Origin: Pseudarthrobacter sp. C4D7 | Lineage (GTDB): Bacteria > Actinomycetota > Actinomycetes > Actinomycetales > Micrococcaceae | DNA: 64,000 nucleotides | Assembly: GCF_013359725.1 (NCBI RefSeq) | Contig: NZ_JABFMW010000002.1 | Span: 1-64,000, forward strand | Direction of reading: 5' to 3' | Part shown: positions 24,736 to 33,745 of the stretch, in pieces | Layout of the letters: each line of letters opens with the position of its first letter | How positions within the stretch are numbered: position 1 is the first letter of the stretch | Notes under the pieces: model-generated | The model's input: the letters and a program-made list of their open reading frames with translations, nothing else | Databases searched by the model: none | Told to the model about the DNA's origin: nothing | Made by a program: the position numbers and the translations under genes

Positions 24736-26223
24736 CTAGGAAATGAGTTCGAAGTGGATCTGCCGGGTGGTGATGTCCGATGAAACCAGCCGGACCCGGA
24801 CCTTGGTGCCGGACTCCAGCTCGCCCGCGCAGCGGGCCGTTACCGCCGGTTCGGCAATCTGGATGATCCCCGAACTTCCGTTCCCGTTGCCGGTCTTGCC
24901 GTTCCCGTTGCCGGTCTTGCCGTTCCCGTTCTGCGGCTTCGACCCGGAAATCACGATGGCCTCGAACTCCTGCCCGATGTGGTTCAGCAGCAGCGCCGCT
25001 TCCACCGTGTCCAGGGCCAGCCGTTCCATCCGGGCCGCGAGCTGGTCCGACCCGGCCATGATGCCGGGCAGCAGGGGGAGGGCATCCCGCGCCCAGCCGG
25101 GGACATCGCCGCCGTTGCTGAGGGCCTCGCAGATGACCAGGACGAAGCGGTCCACCAGGCGGCGCAGCGGCGCCGTGGTGTGGGCGTAGGCCGCGCCGAT
25201 GGCCGACTGGATGCCGTCCTCGGGCACCGTGCCGTCAAAAGCAGTGTAGGAGGCCCCGCGGAACAGCATGCCGGCCGAGTGCATGATGGCGAGTTGGCGC
25301 GGGTCAGTGGGATCAAGGGACCGAAGGTATTCGCCGTAGCTGACTTCGCCGTCCCACGGCCTGCCCAGCACCTCGGTCTGCAGCCGGAAATGCTTCAGCG
25401 ACCGTTCGTCCGGTGCCGGCATGGTGCGCAGGATGCCCACCTTGCCCGCCAGCATGAGCTGGGCGGCGGCCATCCCGGTCATCAGGGAGATCTGCGCATT
25501 CCAGTCCTCCACGGGCAGCTGCGGGACCGCGTCGATGCGGTAACCGCCGTCGGGCAGCTGGACGATCTCCTGCTCCGGCATGTTCAGGCTGGCCCCCTGG
25601 CGTGCCCGTTCCAGCGCTACCCGCTTCAGTCCCACCTCGCGGAGCAGCCGCAGCACGGGGGAGGCTGTCCCGGCATCCAGATCGGCCTGCGCGCCCTTGT
25701 AGCTGAGCTTGTCACGGCTGATGACCCGCGCCCTCCGGACGCCCACGGTGAGCACTGACGCGTCGCCGTCGAGCGTGAAGTGCCAGACGAAAGCTGGACA
25801 CTCCTGGCCGGGCAGCAGGCTTCCTGCTCCTTCGCTGATCACTTCCGGGTGCAGCGGGATCCGGCCGTCCGGGGCGTAGAACGTTTGGCCGCGGCGCCGG
25901 GTTTCGGCGTCCAGCGGGCCGCCGGGGGCAACAAAGGCCGGGACGTCGGCGATGGCGTACATGACCTTGTAGCCGTTACCGTCCGCTTCGATGAAGACTG
26001 CCTGGTCCAGGTCCGTGGAGGACGCGGGGTCGATGGTGACGAAGTCGACGGCGGTGAGGTCGTAGGAGGGCAGTTTCAACGCGGCGACGGCTGCCCGGGC
26101 GTCCGCCACCGCGTCGGCAGGGTACGGCCCCGGCAGCTCAAGTTCCGTCCGCAGCAGTCCCAACGCCTCTTCCAGGGCGTTTTTGTGGTCATGAACGCTG
26201 GGGGTCAACCGATGATGTGACAC
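24736..26223 (-). CDS. RNB-domain exoribonuclease (RNase II/R family)
   Basis: A 495-aa 3'-5' exoribonuclease. The RNB catalytic core starts at [20 protein letters not shown] (about residues 62-81; clustered Asp for Mg2+ binding) and includes [28 protein letters not shown] and [14 protein letters not shown] (about 339). There are no N-terminal cold-shock domains, and the C-terminal S1-like region is interrupted by a low-complexity insert [18 protein letters not shown]. The GTG start lies 7 nt after TACGCT with no Shine-Dalgarno. It is smaller than RNase R, closer to actinobacterial short RNB proteins. Confidence 0.88.
   Translation of the reverse strand: MSHHRLTPSVHDHKNALEEALGLLRTELELPGPYPADAVADARAAVAALKLPSYDLTAVDFVTIDPASSTDLDQAVFIEADGNGYKVMYAIADVPAFVAPGGPLDAETRRRGQTFYAPDGRIPLHPEVISEGAGSLLPGQECPAFVWHFTLDGDASVLTVGVRRARVISRDKLSYKGAQADLDAGTASPVLRLLREVGLKRVALERARQGASLNMPEQEIVQLPDGGYRIDAVPQLPVEDWNAQISLMTGMAAAQLMLAGKVGILRTMPAPDERSLKHFRLQTEVLGRPWDGEVSYGEYLRSLDPTDPRQLAIMHSAGMLFRGASYTAFDGTVPEDGIQSAIGAAYAHTTAPLRRLVDRFVLVICEALSNGGDVPGWARDALPLLPGIMAGSDQLAARMERLALDTVEAALLLNHIGQEFEAIVISGSKPQNGNGKTGNGNGKTGNGNGSSGIIQIAEPAVTARCAGELESGTKVRVRLVSSDITTRQIHFELIS
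24878..24931. repeat. 21-bp tandem repeat inside the RNB ribonuclease gene
   Basis: Two perfect copies of a 21-bp unit (starting CCGTTCCCGTTGCCGGTCTT) and a partial third. It encodes repeated NGNGKTG in a linker and can vary in length by slippage without shifting frame. Confidence 0.85.
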
Positions 26224-26230
26224 AAAAATC

Positions 26231-26236
26231 AGCGTA
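26231..26236 (-). promoter_or_regulatory. -10 box of the RNB ribonuclease gene
   Basis: TACGCT on the minus strand, 7 nt from the GTG at 26223. Confidence 0.5.
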
Positions 26237-26262
26237 GCCCCAAGTCCCGGAATTACGCAGGC

Positions 26263-27012
26263 TCAGGCGCGGGCGCCGTCCAGCGCGTCGAGAAGCGACG
26301 CTGCCGCAGCGGCGGGGTCGGGCGCCTCCGTGATGGCGCGGACCACCACGATCCTGGCCGCACCGGCCTCCACCACCTCGCGGACGTTTCCGTGGTCGAT
26401 GCCGCCAATGGCAAACCATGGCACGGGATCCCCGGCCTGCCGGGAGGCTTCCGCGGCGTACTTCACCAGTCCGGTGCCGACGGCGGCCCTGCCGGGTTTG
26501 GTGGGAGTTGCCCAGACCGGGCCCACGCAGAAGTAGTCCAGACCGGCCGGACCGGCGGTTGCCGTAAGGGCCGCGTCGATTTGGGCAGTGGTGTGGCTGG
26601 AGAGCCCGATGGCGGCGTTCCCGTTGACCAGCGTCCGCGCCGCCGGCAGCGGAAGGTCCTTCTGCCCGACGTGGAACACCGGCGCCCCGGACAGCACGGC
26701 GATGTCCGCACGGTCATTGACCGCCCACAGCCGGCCATGGCGGACTGCTGTTTCCTTCACCACGGCCAGGAGGTCCAGTTCTTCGGCGGCCTCGATGGTC
26801 TTGTCCCTCAGCTGGATGATGTCCACGCCGCCGGCGAAGGCGGCGTCCACGAACTCCGCGAAATCGCCGCGCCCACGCCGTGCATCCGTGCACAGGTACA
26901 GGCGGGCTGCCTTGAGGGCGTCGTTGTGGCCGGCGTTGGCAACGTCGGCATGGACAGCCGTGGTGCCGGGAGCGGAGGAGCCTGCGGGGAAGGATGAGGC
27001 GGACACATTCAT
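26263..27012 (-). CDS. thiE: Thiamine-phosphate synthase ThiE
   Basis: Couples hydroxymethylpyrimidine pyrophosphate to the thiazole phosphate to make thiamine monophosphate. A 249-aa TIM barrel: [13 protein letters not shown] near residue 65 (substrate Arg/Asp/Lys), ALNDRADIA-type segment as [24 protein letters not shown] at about 99-122, [25 protein letters not shown] at about 155-172, and [22 protein letters not shown]. The first 28 residues are a non-conserved extension. The ATG lies 7 nt after TAGGCT. It is divergent from thiO but has no riboswitch of its own. Confidence 0.93.
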   Translation of the reverse strand: MNVSASSFPAGSSAPGTTAVHADVANAGHNDALKAARLYLCTDARRGRGDFAEFVDAAFAGGVDIIQLRDKTIEAAEELDLLAVVKETAVRHGRLWAVNDRADIAVLSGAPVFHVGQKDLPLPAARTLVNGNAAIGLSSHTTAQIDAALTATAGPAGLDYFCVGPVWATPTKPGRAAVGTGLVKYAAEASRQAGDPVPWFAIGGIDHGNVREVVEAGAARIVVVRAITEAPDPAAAAASLLDALDGARA

Positions 27013-27019
27013 GCGTGCA

Positions 27020-27025
27020 AGCCTA
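27020..27025 (-). promoter_or_regulatory. -10 box of thiE
   Basis: TAGGCT on the minus strand, 7 nt from the thiE ATG. The thiO -10 candidate lies only 7 bp away on the other strand. Confidence 0.5.
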
Positions 27026-27032
27026 GTTCCTC

Positions 27033-27038
27033 TAAACT
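27033..27038 (+). promoter_or_regulatory. -10 box of the thiO-thiS-thiG transcript
   Basis: TAAACT immediately upstream of the TPP aptamer; transcription would begin at about 27045, just where the riboswitch starts. Confidence 0.5.
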
Positions 27039-27043
27039 GGGCA

Positions 27044-27148
27044 GGTACTGCGGGAGCCCGCGGCAGCTGTCACAAAGCGCCGGGCTGAGAGGGCGTCAGA
27101 GCCGACCGCTTGACCTGATCCGGTTAATGCCGGCGTAGGGAAGGAACC
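27044..27148 (+). ncRNA. TPP riboswitch (THI element)
   Basis: The conserved core is plain: GGGCTGAGAGGG (27082-27093) and CTTGACCTGATCCGGTTAATGCCGGCGTAGGGAAGG (27109-27144 in part), i.e. the pyrimidine-sensing CUGAGA bulge and the pyrophosphate-sensing ACCUGAU...GCGUAGGGAA arm. The closing helix can pair GGT at 27044-27046 with ACC at the 3' end. The 3' strand includes AAGGAA, which is also the thiO ribosome-binding site, so TPP binding would directly block translation initiation. It controls thiO-thiS-thiG in cis. Confidence 0.95.
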
Positions 27149-27150
27149 AT

Positions 27151-28445
27151 ATGCGCACCCCCGTTGACCACCGCGCCCGGCTGTCCGCTGCACCACGTTC
27201 CACGGTCCGGGCCGACGTCGCCGTCATTGGCGGGGGAGTGGTGGGCCACGGCATAGCCTACGAGGTGCAGCGGTCCGGACGTTCCGTGGCCCTGATCGAT
27301 GACGCTCCCGGGAAGGGTGCCAGCTGGGCCGCCGCCGGCATGCTGGCCCCGGTCAGCGAACTGCACTACCAGGAGGAGGACCTCCTGGAGCTGATGCTTG
27401 AGGCGTCATCCCGCTGGCCCGGGTTCGCGGCCGGGATCACCGGCGCAACGGAAGCTGATTGCGGATACCTGACGACGCCGACCCTTGCCGTGGGTGCCGA
27501 CGCGGCGGACCGCCGCGCGCTGATGGACCTCCGCGCAGTGCAGCAGGCCAACGGGCTGGGCGTGGAACCGCTGACCGTGCGGGAGGCCCGCAGGCGCGAG
27601 CCGCTCCTCAGCCCGGCCATCGCCTGTGCCCTGGATACTCCCGCGGACCACCAGGTGGATCCGCGCCGGCTGGTCGCTGCCCTGGGGCTGGCCCTCGCAG
27701 GGGCGGCGCTTGGGTCCCCGGATCTGGCGGTGGAAGGGGCCCGGGACGGGTACGCCGTGCCGGACCGTGCCTCAGGGCTGCTGTGGGAGGACGGGAAGGT
27801 TGCCGGTGCAAGGCTCGGCGGCGGCGGCAGCGTCCTGGCAACGGAAACCATCGTGGCCAACGGGCTGCAGGCAGGCAACCTTTCCGGCCTGCCTGACGGC
27901 CTTGAGCTTCCCCTGCGGCCCGTGCACGGGGACATCCTCCGCCTTGCCGTTCCACAGCACCTTCAACCCCTGGTGACGTCCACCGTGCGCGGGCTGGTGC
28001 ACGGTGTCCCCGTTTATATCGTCCCCCGGCAGGACGGGACCGTGGTGATCGGAGCCACGCAGCGCGAAGACGCCCTTTCCGATGCCGTCAGCGCCGGGGG
28101 CGTCTACCAATTACTGCGGGACGCCCAGGCCCTGGTGCCCGCCGTCGCCGAACTGGAACTGCTCGAGTGCACCGCCCGGGCCCGGCCCGGAACACCCGAC
28201 AACGCCCCGCTGCTGGGCCGGGTGCCGGCGGCTCCCGGGTCCGCAGGCGCGGAAGCCGGGAACGTGCCGGGCCTCATCATCGCCACCGGCTTCTTCCGGC
28301 ACGGTGTCCTGCTTACTCCCGCCGCAGCCGCCATCTGTACGGAACTGCTGGACGGAAAATCCGATTCCCGGTGGGCACCCTTCAGCCCGGAACGGTTTTC
28401 CCGTCCCGCCACAGCCGCCACCACCCATCCCACCAAGGAGACAGT

Positions 28446-28449
<4 letters not shown>
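27151..28449 (+). CDS. thiO: Glycine oxidase ThiO
   Basis: FAD enzyme oxidising glycine to the iminoacetate (dehydroglycine) used by ThiG to build the thiazole. It is a 432-aa D-amino-acid-oxidase-fold protein. The N-terminal dinucleotide motif VIGGGVVGHGIAYEVQRSGRSVALID is at about residues 26-51, followed by GASWAAAGMLAPVSE. The C-terminal part has VIGATQREDA and RARPGTPDNAPLLG and a final FFRHGVLLTPAAA. It is first in the thiO-S-G operon under the TPP riboswitch and overlaps thiS by 4 bp (GTGA). Confidence 0.93.
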
Positions 28450-29496
<1,047 letters not shown>

Positions 29497-29511
29497 CCTG
29501 GGGCGATACAA

Positions 29512-29545
29512 GTGTGGCCACCACCCCAACGGGTGGTGGCCACAC
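29512..29545. terminator. Terminator after thiG
   Basis: A perfect 15-bp inverted repeat (29512-29526 with 29531-29545, core GTGGCCACCACCC) with a CAAC loop and no T-run, between convergent genes. Confidence 0.75.
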
Positions 29546-29572
29546 CTGCATATCCAGCCGGGAGCGTCCCGG

Positions 29573-29875
29573 TCAGCGCCGCAGGATGGCGGTCAGCCGC
29601 TCCGTGTCGCGGCGCGCCCGGGTACGGCCCAGATAGACGACGGCGGCAACAGCCGCGGCGACGCCCAGGACCATCGGCAGGACCCACGGAAGCCAGGTGG
29701 TTCCCGGCAGGTAACCGAAGCCCGCGGTCATCAGGATGATCCACGCCAGCGCTGCCACGCTCACCGCAACGCCGGCAGGCAGGGCCGCCCCATACTTGGC
29801 GTGCCGTTTGTCATTGGCCCAGACAACGAAGCCGGCGGCAACGGTAACCAGGACCACGATGGTCAGCGAAAGCAT
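29573..29875 (-). CDS. Small three-helix membrane protein, unknown
   Basis: A 100-aa protein with three hydrophobic segments (about residues 2-20, 30-52 and 62-83), an Asn-Asp-Lys-Arg loop after the first helix, and a basic Arg-rich C-terminus. I do not recognise a family. GAGGAG lies 4 nt before the ATG, and codon use is normal, so expression is likely. It sits downstream of the DUF3107 gene on the same strand with 70 bp between them and may be cotranscribed. Confidence 0.65.
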   Translation of the reverse strand: MLSLTIVVLVTVAAGFVVWANDKRHAKYGAALPAGVAVSVAALAWIILMTAGFGYLPGTTWLPWVLPMVLGVAAAVAAVVYLGRTRARRDTERLTAILRR

Positions 29876-29945
29876 GGGACTCCTCGAAAAACAGCGGCTG
29901 CCCCGGGACGGGCAGGCAGTGGAACGCGACGGGACCTGGGACGGC

Positions 29946-30170
29946 CTAGAACTGGCCGAAACCTACGCGCCGGACCTCTTCGGCACCAATTTCCACGTAA
30001 GCCAGTGCATTGCCGGGAACAATGATCAGGCGTCCTTTGTCATCCTTGAGGCGCAGTTCGCTGCCGTCATTAATGGCCTGGCCAACAACCTTGGCTACCG
30101 TCTCCGCGTCCTGGGTTGATTCGAGCACGATTTCGCGGCCAACGTTCTGCACGCCGATCTTAATTTCCAA
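29946..30170 (-). CDS. DUF3107 protein
   Basis: A 74-aa soluble protein beginning MEIKIGVQNVGREIVLES and ending VGFGQF, a compact actinobacterial family (TB9.4/Rv3208A in M. tuberculosis, next to the same TetR gene). Predicted beta-alpha-beta fold; it has no catalytic motif I can see. The start codon is TTG at 30170, supported by GGGAGG 5 nt upstream. Gene order TetR-DUF3107 with MoeZ nearby is conserved. Function unknown. Confidence 0.88.
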   Translation of the reverse strand: MEIKIGVQNVGREIVLESTQDAETVAKVVGQAINDGSELRLKDDKGRLIIVPGNALAYVEIGAEEVRRVGFGQF

Positions 30171-30232
30171 GGGGGCCTCCCAGCCTGTGAAAGTACTCGT
30201 GTTTCTCTACGAGGTGTTGTCTTATTTGTAGT

Positions 30233-30898
30233 CTAGGACTCTTTGGGGAAGCGAGAGATTCCGCGCCAAGCTAAACGGTAGATGAGGTCGCTGGCAACAT
30301 TCAGGTCCAGGTTGCCGTCCGTTTCCAGCCAGTACCGGGCGCTGACCTGCGCCATTCCGGCCAGGCCCCGGCCCAGCAGTTCCGCTTCGAGGTGGGGAAG
30401 CTTGGTGTCCTCCGCAATGACCCGGGCAATGGCGTCAGCGAACGTCCGGTTGAAGGTTTCCAGCCGCGAGCTGACATCGGGATCGTTGATGAGGTCCGAC
30501 TCGAACACCAGGCGGTGCGCCTGGTCGTCGTTGGCGATGAAGTGGAAGTAGGCGCGCATGACGGCCTGGACGCGTTCATCGTTGTCCGTGGTGGAGTTCA
30601 GGGCACCCAGCATCAATTCGGTCAGCGAGGCCAGGTGGCTCTCCAGCAGGGCGAGGTACAGGTCGCGCTTGGAGGGGAAATGCTGGTACAGCACCGGCTT
30701 GCTCACATGCGCGGTTTCCGCGATCTCATCCATCGCCGCGCCGTGATAGCCGTTGGCCACGAAAACCTCCTGGGCCGCGGCGAGGAGTTGGGCCCGGCGC
30801 TCATCCCGTGGCATCCGGGCGGACCGCTGGCCTGCGGGGCGGGAGGGAGCGTGCGGTTCGGCGGCGGTCGGGCGGTCCGCCCGTGCTTCAGGGACCAC
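30233..30898 (-). CDS. TetR/AcrR family regulator (Rv3208-like)
   Basis: A 221-aa regulator with a Pro/Arg-rich N-terminal extension (about 28 residues), then the HTH domain RAQLLAAAQEVFVANGYHGAAMDEIAETAHVSKPVLYQHFPSKRDLYLAL (about 35-84), which is complete. The C-terminal helices form the ligand domain. GAAGGA precedes the GTG by 5 nt. It is divergent from moeZ and 62 bp upstream of DUF3107. An inverted TTACCC-N14-GGGTAA in the divergent region is a plausible operator. The mycobacterial relative has been linked to stress and non-replicating survival; I cannot confirm that role here. Confidence 0.87.
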   Translation of the reverse strand: MVPEARADRPTAAEPHAPSRPAGQRSARMPRDERRAQLLAAAQEVFVANGYHGAAMDEIAETAHVSKPVLYQHFPSKRDLYLALLESHLASLTELMLGALNSTTDNDERVQAVMRAYFHFIANDDQAHRLVFESDLINDPDVSSRLETFNRTFADAIARVIAEDTKLPHLEAELLGRGLAGMAQVSARYWLETDGNLDLNVASDLIYRLAWRGISRFPKES

Positions 30899-30921
30899 AG
30901 TTGTCCTTCTTTCCGTTGCAG

Positions 30922-30947
30922 TTACCCTTCACTTTACTGCGGGGTAA
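30922..30947. promoter_or_regulatory. Candidate TetR operator between tetR and moeZ
   Basis: Inverted repeat TTACCC, 14 nt, GGGTAA, in the only intergenic region shared by the regulator and moeZ. It overlaps the region where the tetR promoter should be. Confidence 0.35.
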
Positions 30948-30972
30948 TATGACCCGGCGGTATCCCGGGGCA

Positions 30973-30978
30973 TACATT
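30973..30978 (+). promoter_or_regulatory. -10 box of moeZ
   Basis: TACATT, 5 nt before the moeZ ATG at 30984; no Shine-Dalgarno. Confidence 0.45.
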
Positions 30979-30983
30979 GAAGT

Positions 30984-32183
30984 ATGGCTTCGTCTTTCAC
31001 CGCAAATGTTGCTGCCACGTCCCTGGATCCGCTGGTTGAACCGGCCCCCGGCCTTACCTCCGCCGAGGTTGAGCGGTACTCCCGGCACCTGATCATTCCT
31101 GAGATCGGGGCACTGGGCCAGCGGCGGCTTAAGAACGCCAAGGTGCTGGTCATCGGCGCCGGCGGACTGGGTGCCCCCGCGCTGCTCTACCTTGCCGCGG
31201 CTGGTGTGGGAATGATCGGAATCGTCGACGACGACGTGGTGGACCTGAGCAACCTGCAGCGCCAGGTGATCCACGGCGTGGGTGATGTGGGCCGTCCCAA
31301 GACCGAATCGGCCCGCGATGCCATTGCCGAACTGAATCCGCTGGTGGACGTCCGGCTGCACAACGTGCGCCTGGACTCATCCAACGCCCTGGAACTGTTC
31401 AGCGGGTACGACCTTATCCTGGACGGTGCGGACAACTTCGCCACCCGGTACCTGGTCAATGATGCCGCCGCCATCCTGGGCAAGCCGTACGTGTGGGGTT
31501 CAATCTTCCGGTTCGACGGCCAGGTCAGCGTGTTCTGGGAGAAACACGGACCCAGCTACCGCGACCTGTATCCCGAGGCCCCGCCTGCCGGTTCCGTTCC
31601 CTCCTGCGGCGAGGGAGGGGTCTTCGGCATGCTCTGCGCTGCCGTGGGATCACTCATGGTGACCGAAGCGGTGAAGCTGATCACCGGCGTCGGACGTTCC
31701 CTGCTGGGCCGCGTAGCCCTGTTTGACGCGCTGGGCGGCAGTTGGCGCGAAATCAGGGTCTCCAAGGACCCGGCCGCGGCACCCATCACGGAACTGACGG
31801 ACTATGAGGCCTTCTGCGGGATTGCCCCGGCCACCCCGTCGGACACCGAACACACGGTCACGGCCACCCAGCTGGCCACCATGCTGGCCTCGCGCAAAGC
31901 CGGGCTCAAGGACTTCGAACTGGTGGATGTCCGGGAATCGGGGGAGTACGACATTGTGCGGATCGACGGCGCCACATTGATCCCGCAAGGGCGCATCCTC
32001 GCCGGCGAGGCCTGGGACGAACTTCCGCAGGACCGGGACATCGTGTTCCACTGCAAAGCGGGCACACGGTCGGCCAGCGTCCTGGCCGCCGCCCGGCAGG
32101 CCGGCTACCAGCGCGTCAGCCATCTCGACGGCGGCATCCTGGCCTGGGTGCGCGACGTGGAACCCGAAAAACCCGTCTACTGA
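30984..32183 (+). CDS. moeZ: Adenylyltransferase/sulfurtransferase MoeZ (ThiF domain plus rhodanese)
   Basis: A 399-aa two-domain enzyme activating the C-terminal Gly-Gly of ubiquitin-like sulfur carriers (MoaD, possibly ThiS, CysO). The N-terminal ThiF/E1-like domain has VIGAGGLGAPALLYLAAAGVG (nucleotide loop, about 56-76), the Arg finger-type QRQVIH and the Asp in LDGADNFATRYLVND. The C-terminal rhodanese domain ends with active-site Cys in FHCKAGTRS (about 354-362). Both domains appear intact. It is an obvious partner of ThiS encoded 2.5 kb away, since no separate thiF is in the window. Confidence 0.93.
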   Translation: MASSFTANVAATSLDPLVEPAPGLTSAEVERYSRHLIIPEIGALGQRRLKNAKVLVIGAGGLGAPALLYLAAAGVGMIGIVDDDVVDLSNLQRQVIHGVGDVGRPKTESARDAIAELNPLVDVRLHNVRLDSSNALELFSGYDLILDGADNFATRYLVNDAAAILGKPYVWGSIFRFDGQVSVFWEKHGPSYRDLYPEAPPAGSVPSCGEGGVFGMLCAAVGSLMVTEAVKLITGVGRSLLGRVALFDALGGSWREIRVSKDPAAAPITELTDYEAFCGIAPATPSDTEHTVTATQLATMLASRKAGLKDFELVDVRESGEYDIVRIDGATLIPQGRILAGEAWDELPQDRDIVFHCKAGTRSASVLAAARQAGYQRVSHLDGGILAWVRDVEPEKPVY

Positions 32184-32189
32184 CCGCTT

Positions 32190-32245
32190 GCACTATCAGA
32201 TATGGCTCCCAAACCGTTGGTTTAGGAGCCATATCTGATAGCGCG
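32190..32245. terminator. Long AT-rich hairpin between convergent moeZ and hemA
   Basis: A 17-bp perfect inverted repeat (CTATCAGATATGGCTCC at 32193-32209 with 32225-32241) continues inward, after a mismatch, with 5 more pairs (AAACC/GGTTT) to a 3-nt GTT loop. It probably works as a bidirectional terminator although there is no T-run. Its AT content is unlike the flanking DNA. Confidence 0.7.
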
Positions 32246-32258
32246 AGCGAGTTTTGGG

Positions 32259-33575
32259 TCAGGCGGTTTCGCGGCCCTTATGGTCCACCGGGCACTCGGC
32301 AGCCGGTGCAGTGGCGGCGGGTTGTTCGACGGTAATGCCGTACAGGGCCTCCAGCGCTGCGACGTAGTCGTCCTGCTGGCCGTTTGCGGCGAGTTCGCGG
32401 GCACGGACCGTGGGGACGTGCAGCAGCTGCTTCACCATGCGGCGGAGGGCGAACTCCACTTCCTCGGCCGCAGCGGTGCAGCCGTGGCGGGCACGGACCT
32501 TTTCCATCTCCGCGTCCAGCACGCTCATGGTGTGGCGCCGCAGCGCCACAATGGCGGAATCCACGGAGCGGGCTTCACGCTCCTGCTCGAAAGCCTTGGC
32601 GGCACCCCTGACGATGCCACTGGCCTGGGCCAGCGATTCAGCCTGCTCCTGCGGTGCTGCGAGGCGCACCGATTCGAGGGTCAGCAGTTCCACGCCGTCA
32701 AGCTCGCCGACAGCGGGATCGAAATCATGGGTCAGTGCCAGGTCGATGGCGATCAGTGGCTGGGGTGAGTCCGCACGGACCTGGGCCAGTTCGTCAGCTT
32801 CCACCCGGGTGTCCGAGCCGCTGCAGCCGATCATGACGTCGGCGGCCGCCACCGCGGGACGCAGCGAGTCAGCGTCCACGGCCACGCCGCCGCGCGAGGC
32901 CACGAACCCTTCGGCCCGGCCGGACGATGAATAGACGGAGATGTCGGTGCAGCCGCGTTCACGCAGCAGCGCCATGGTGGCGCCGGCGTACGCGCCCGTG
33001 CCGAACAGCACCACCTTCTTGGCTGACCAATCAGGGTTTTCGGAAAGATCGGTGGCCAAATCCAGGGCCACCGAAACGATGGACAGGCCCCGGGAGCCGA
33101 GGGCGGTCTGTGCGCCGACGTCCTTGGCGGTTTTCGAGGCTGCCTGGAACAGCCGGACCAGCCCGGCGCTGGCAGTGCCGTCATGCTGCGCGGTGATGAG
33201 GGCGCGGCGCACCTGTCCGGCGATCTCGCGCTCACCAACGACGGCGGAGTCGAGTCCGGCGCTGACGGCAAACAGGTGCTGGGTCACTTCGGGGCCGGTG
33301 CGGGTATTAAAGGAGCGGGATACGAGGGGTTCAGCCAGGCCGCTTGCTTCGCTGATCCGCGAGACGAGGGCCGCCCGGGCCGCTTCGACATCGTCCGGAT
33401 GGGACGCCTCGCCATAGATCTCATAGCGGTTGCACGTGGCGAGGACCACGGCGCCGGCGACGGCGGGAGATTCGGTGAGCGCGGACGCGGCAATCCCGGA
33501 GGAACCGTTGCTCAACTGAGCAACGGTTTCAAGATCGATGTCGGCGTGTGTAGCCACCAATGAGAAAAGAACCAC
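32259..33575 (-). CDS. hemA: Glutamyl-tRNA reductase HemA
   Basis: First committed enzyme of C5-pathway tetrapyrrole synthesis: reduces Glu-tRNA(Glu) to glutamate-1-semialdehyde with NADPH. It has 438 aa from the GTG at 33575. The catalytic cysteine is in [12 protein letters not shown] (about residue 48), the NADPH domain has [21 protein letters not shown] (about 186-206), and the C-terminal dimerisation helix includes [24 protein letters not shown]. The upstream-extended ORF has no homology. TATGAT on the minus strand lies 9 nt before the GTG, so the leader is short or absent. It is divergent from hemE. Confidence 0.93.
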   Translation of the reverse strand: MVLFSLVATHADIDLETVAQLSNGSSGIAASALTESPAVAGAVVLATCNRYEIYGEASHPDDVEAARAALVSRISEASGLAEPLVSRSFNTRTGPEVTQHLFAVSAGLDSAVVGEREIAGQVRRALITAQHDGTASAGLVRLFQAASKTAKDVGAQTALGSRGLSIVSVALDLATDLSENPDWSAKKVVLFGTGAYAGATMALLRERGCTDISVYSSSGRAEGFVASRGGVAVDADSLRPAVAAADVMIGCSGSDTRVEADELAQVRADSPQPLIAIDLALTHDFDPAVGELDGVELLTLESVRLAAPQEQAESLAQASGIVRGAAKAFEQEREARSVDSAIVALRRHTMSVLDAEMEKVRARHGCTAAAEEVEFALRRMVKQLLHVPTVRARELAANGQQDDYVAALEALYGITVEQPAATAPAAECPVDHKGRETA

Positions 33576-33584
33576 AGCAGACCA

Positions 33585-33590
33585 ATCATA
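33585..33590 (-). promoter_or_regulatory. -10 box of hemA
   Basis: TATGAT on the minus strand, 9 nt before the GTG at 33575; the best -10 match in the hemA/hemE divergent region. Confidence 0.45.
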
Positions 33591-33745
33591 GCTTTTTCGT
33601 TGCCTGGTAGAACAACTATGGCAAAGGATAGTCGCCACACCTGGGCGTGATCCGCGCCACCCGGGGGATTGCTGCCGCGATCCATGGGCCGCCGGCGACA
33701 GGTTGTCGTTATCTTTTGCAGCTCTTTTTGGGCACAATCAAAAGC

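Noticed and set aside
24878-24931. Tandem repeat considered as a CRISPR-like array
   Set aside because: Units are contiguous with no spacers, in frame inside a gene, and no cas gene is present.
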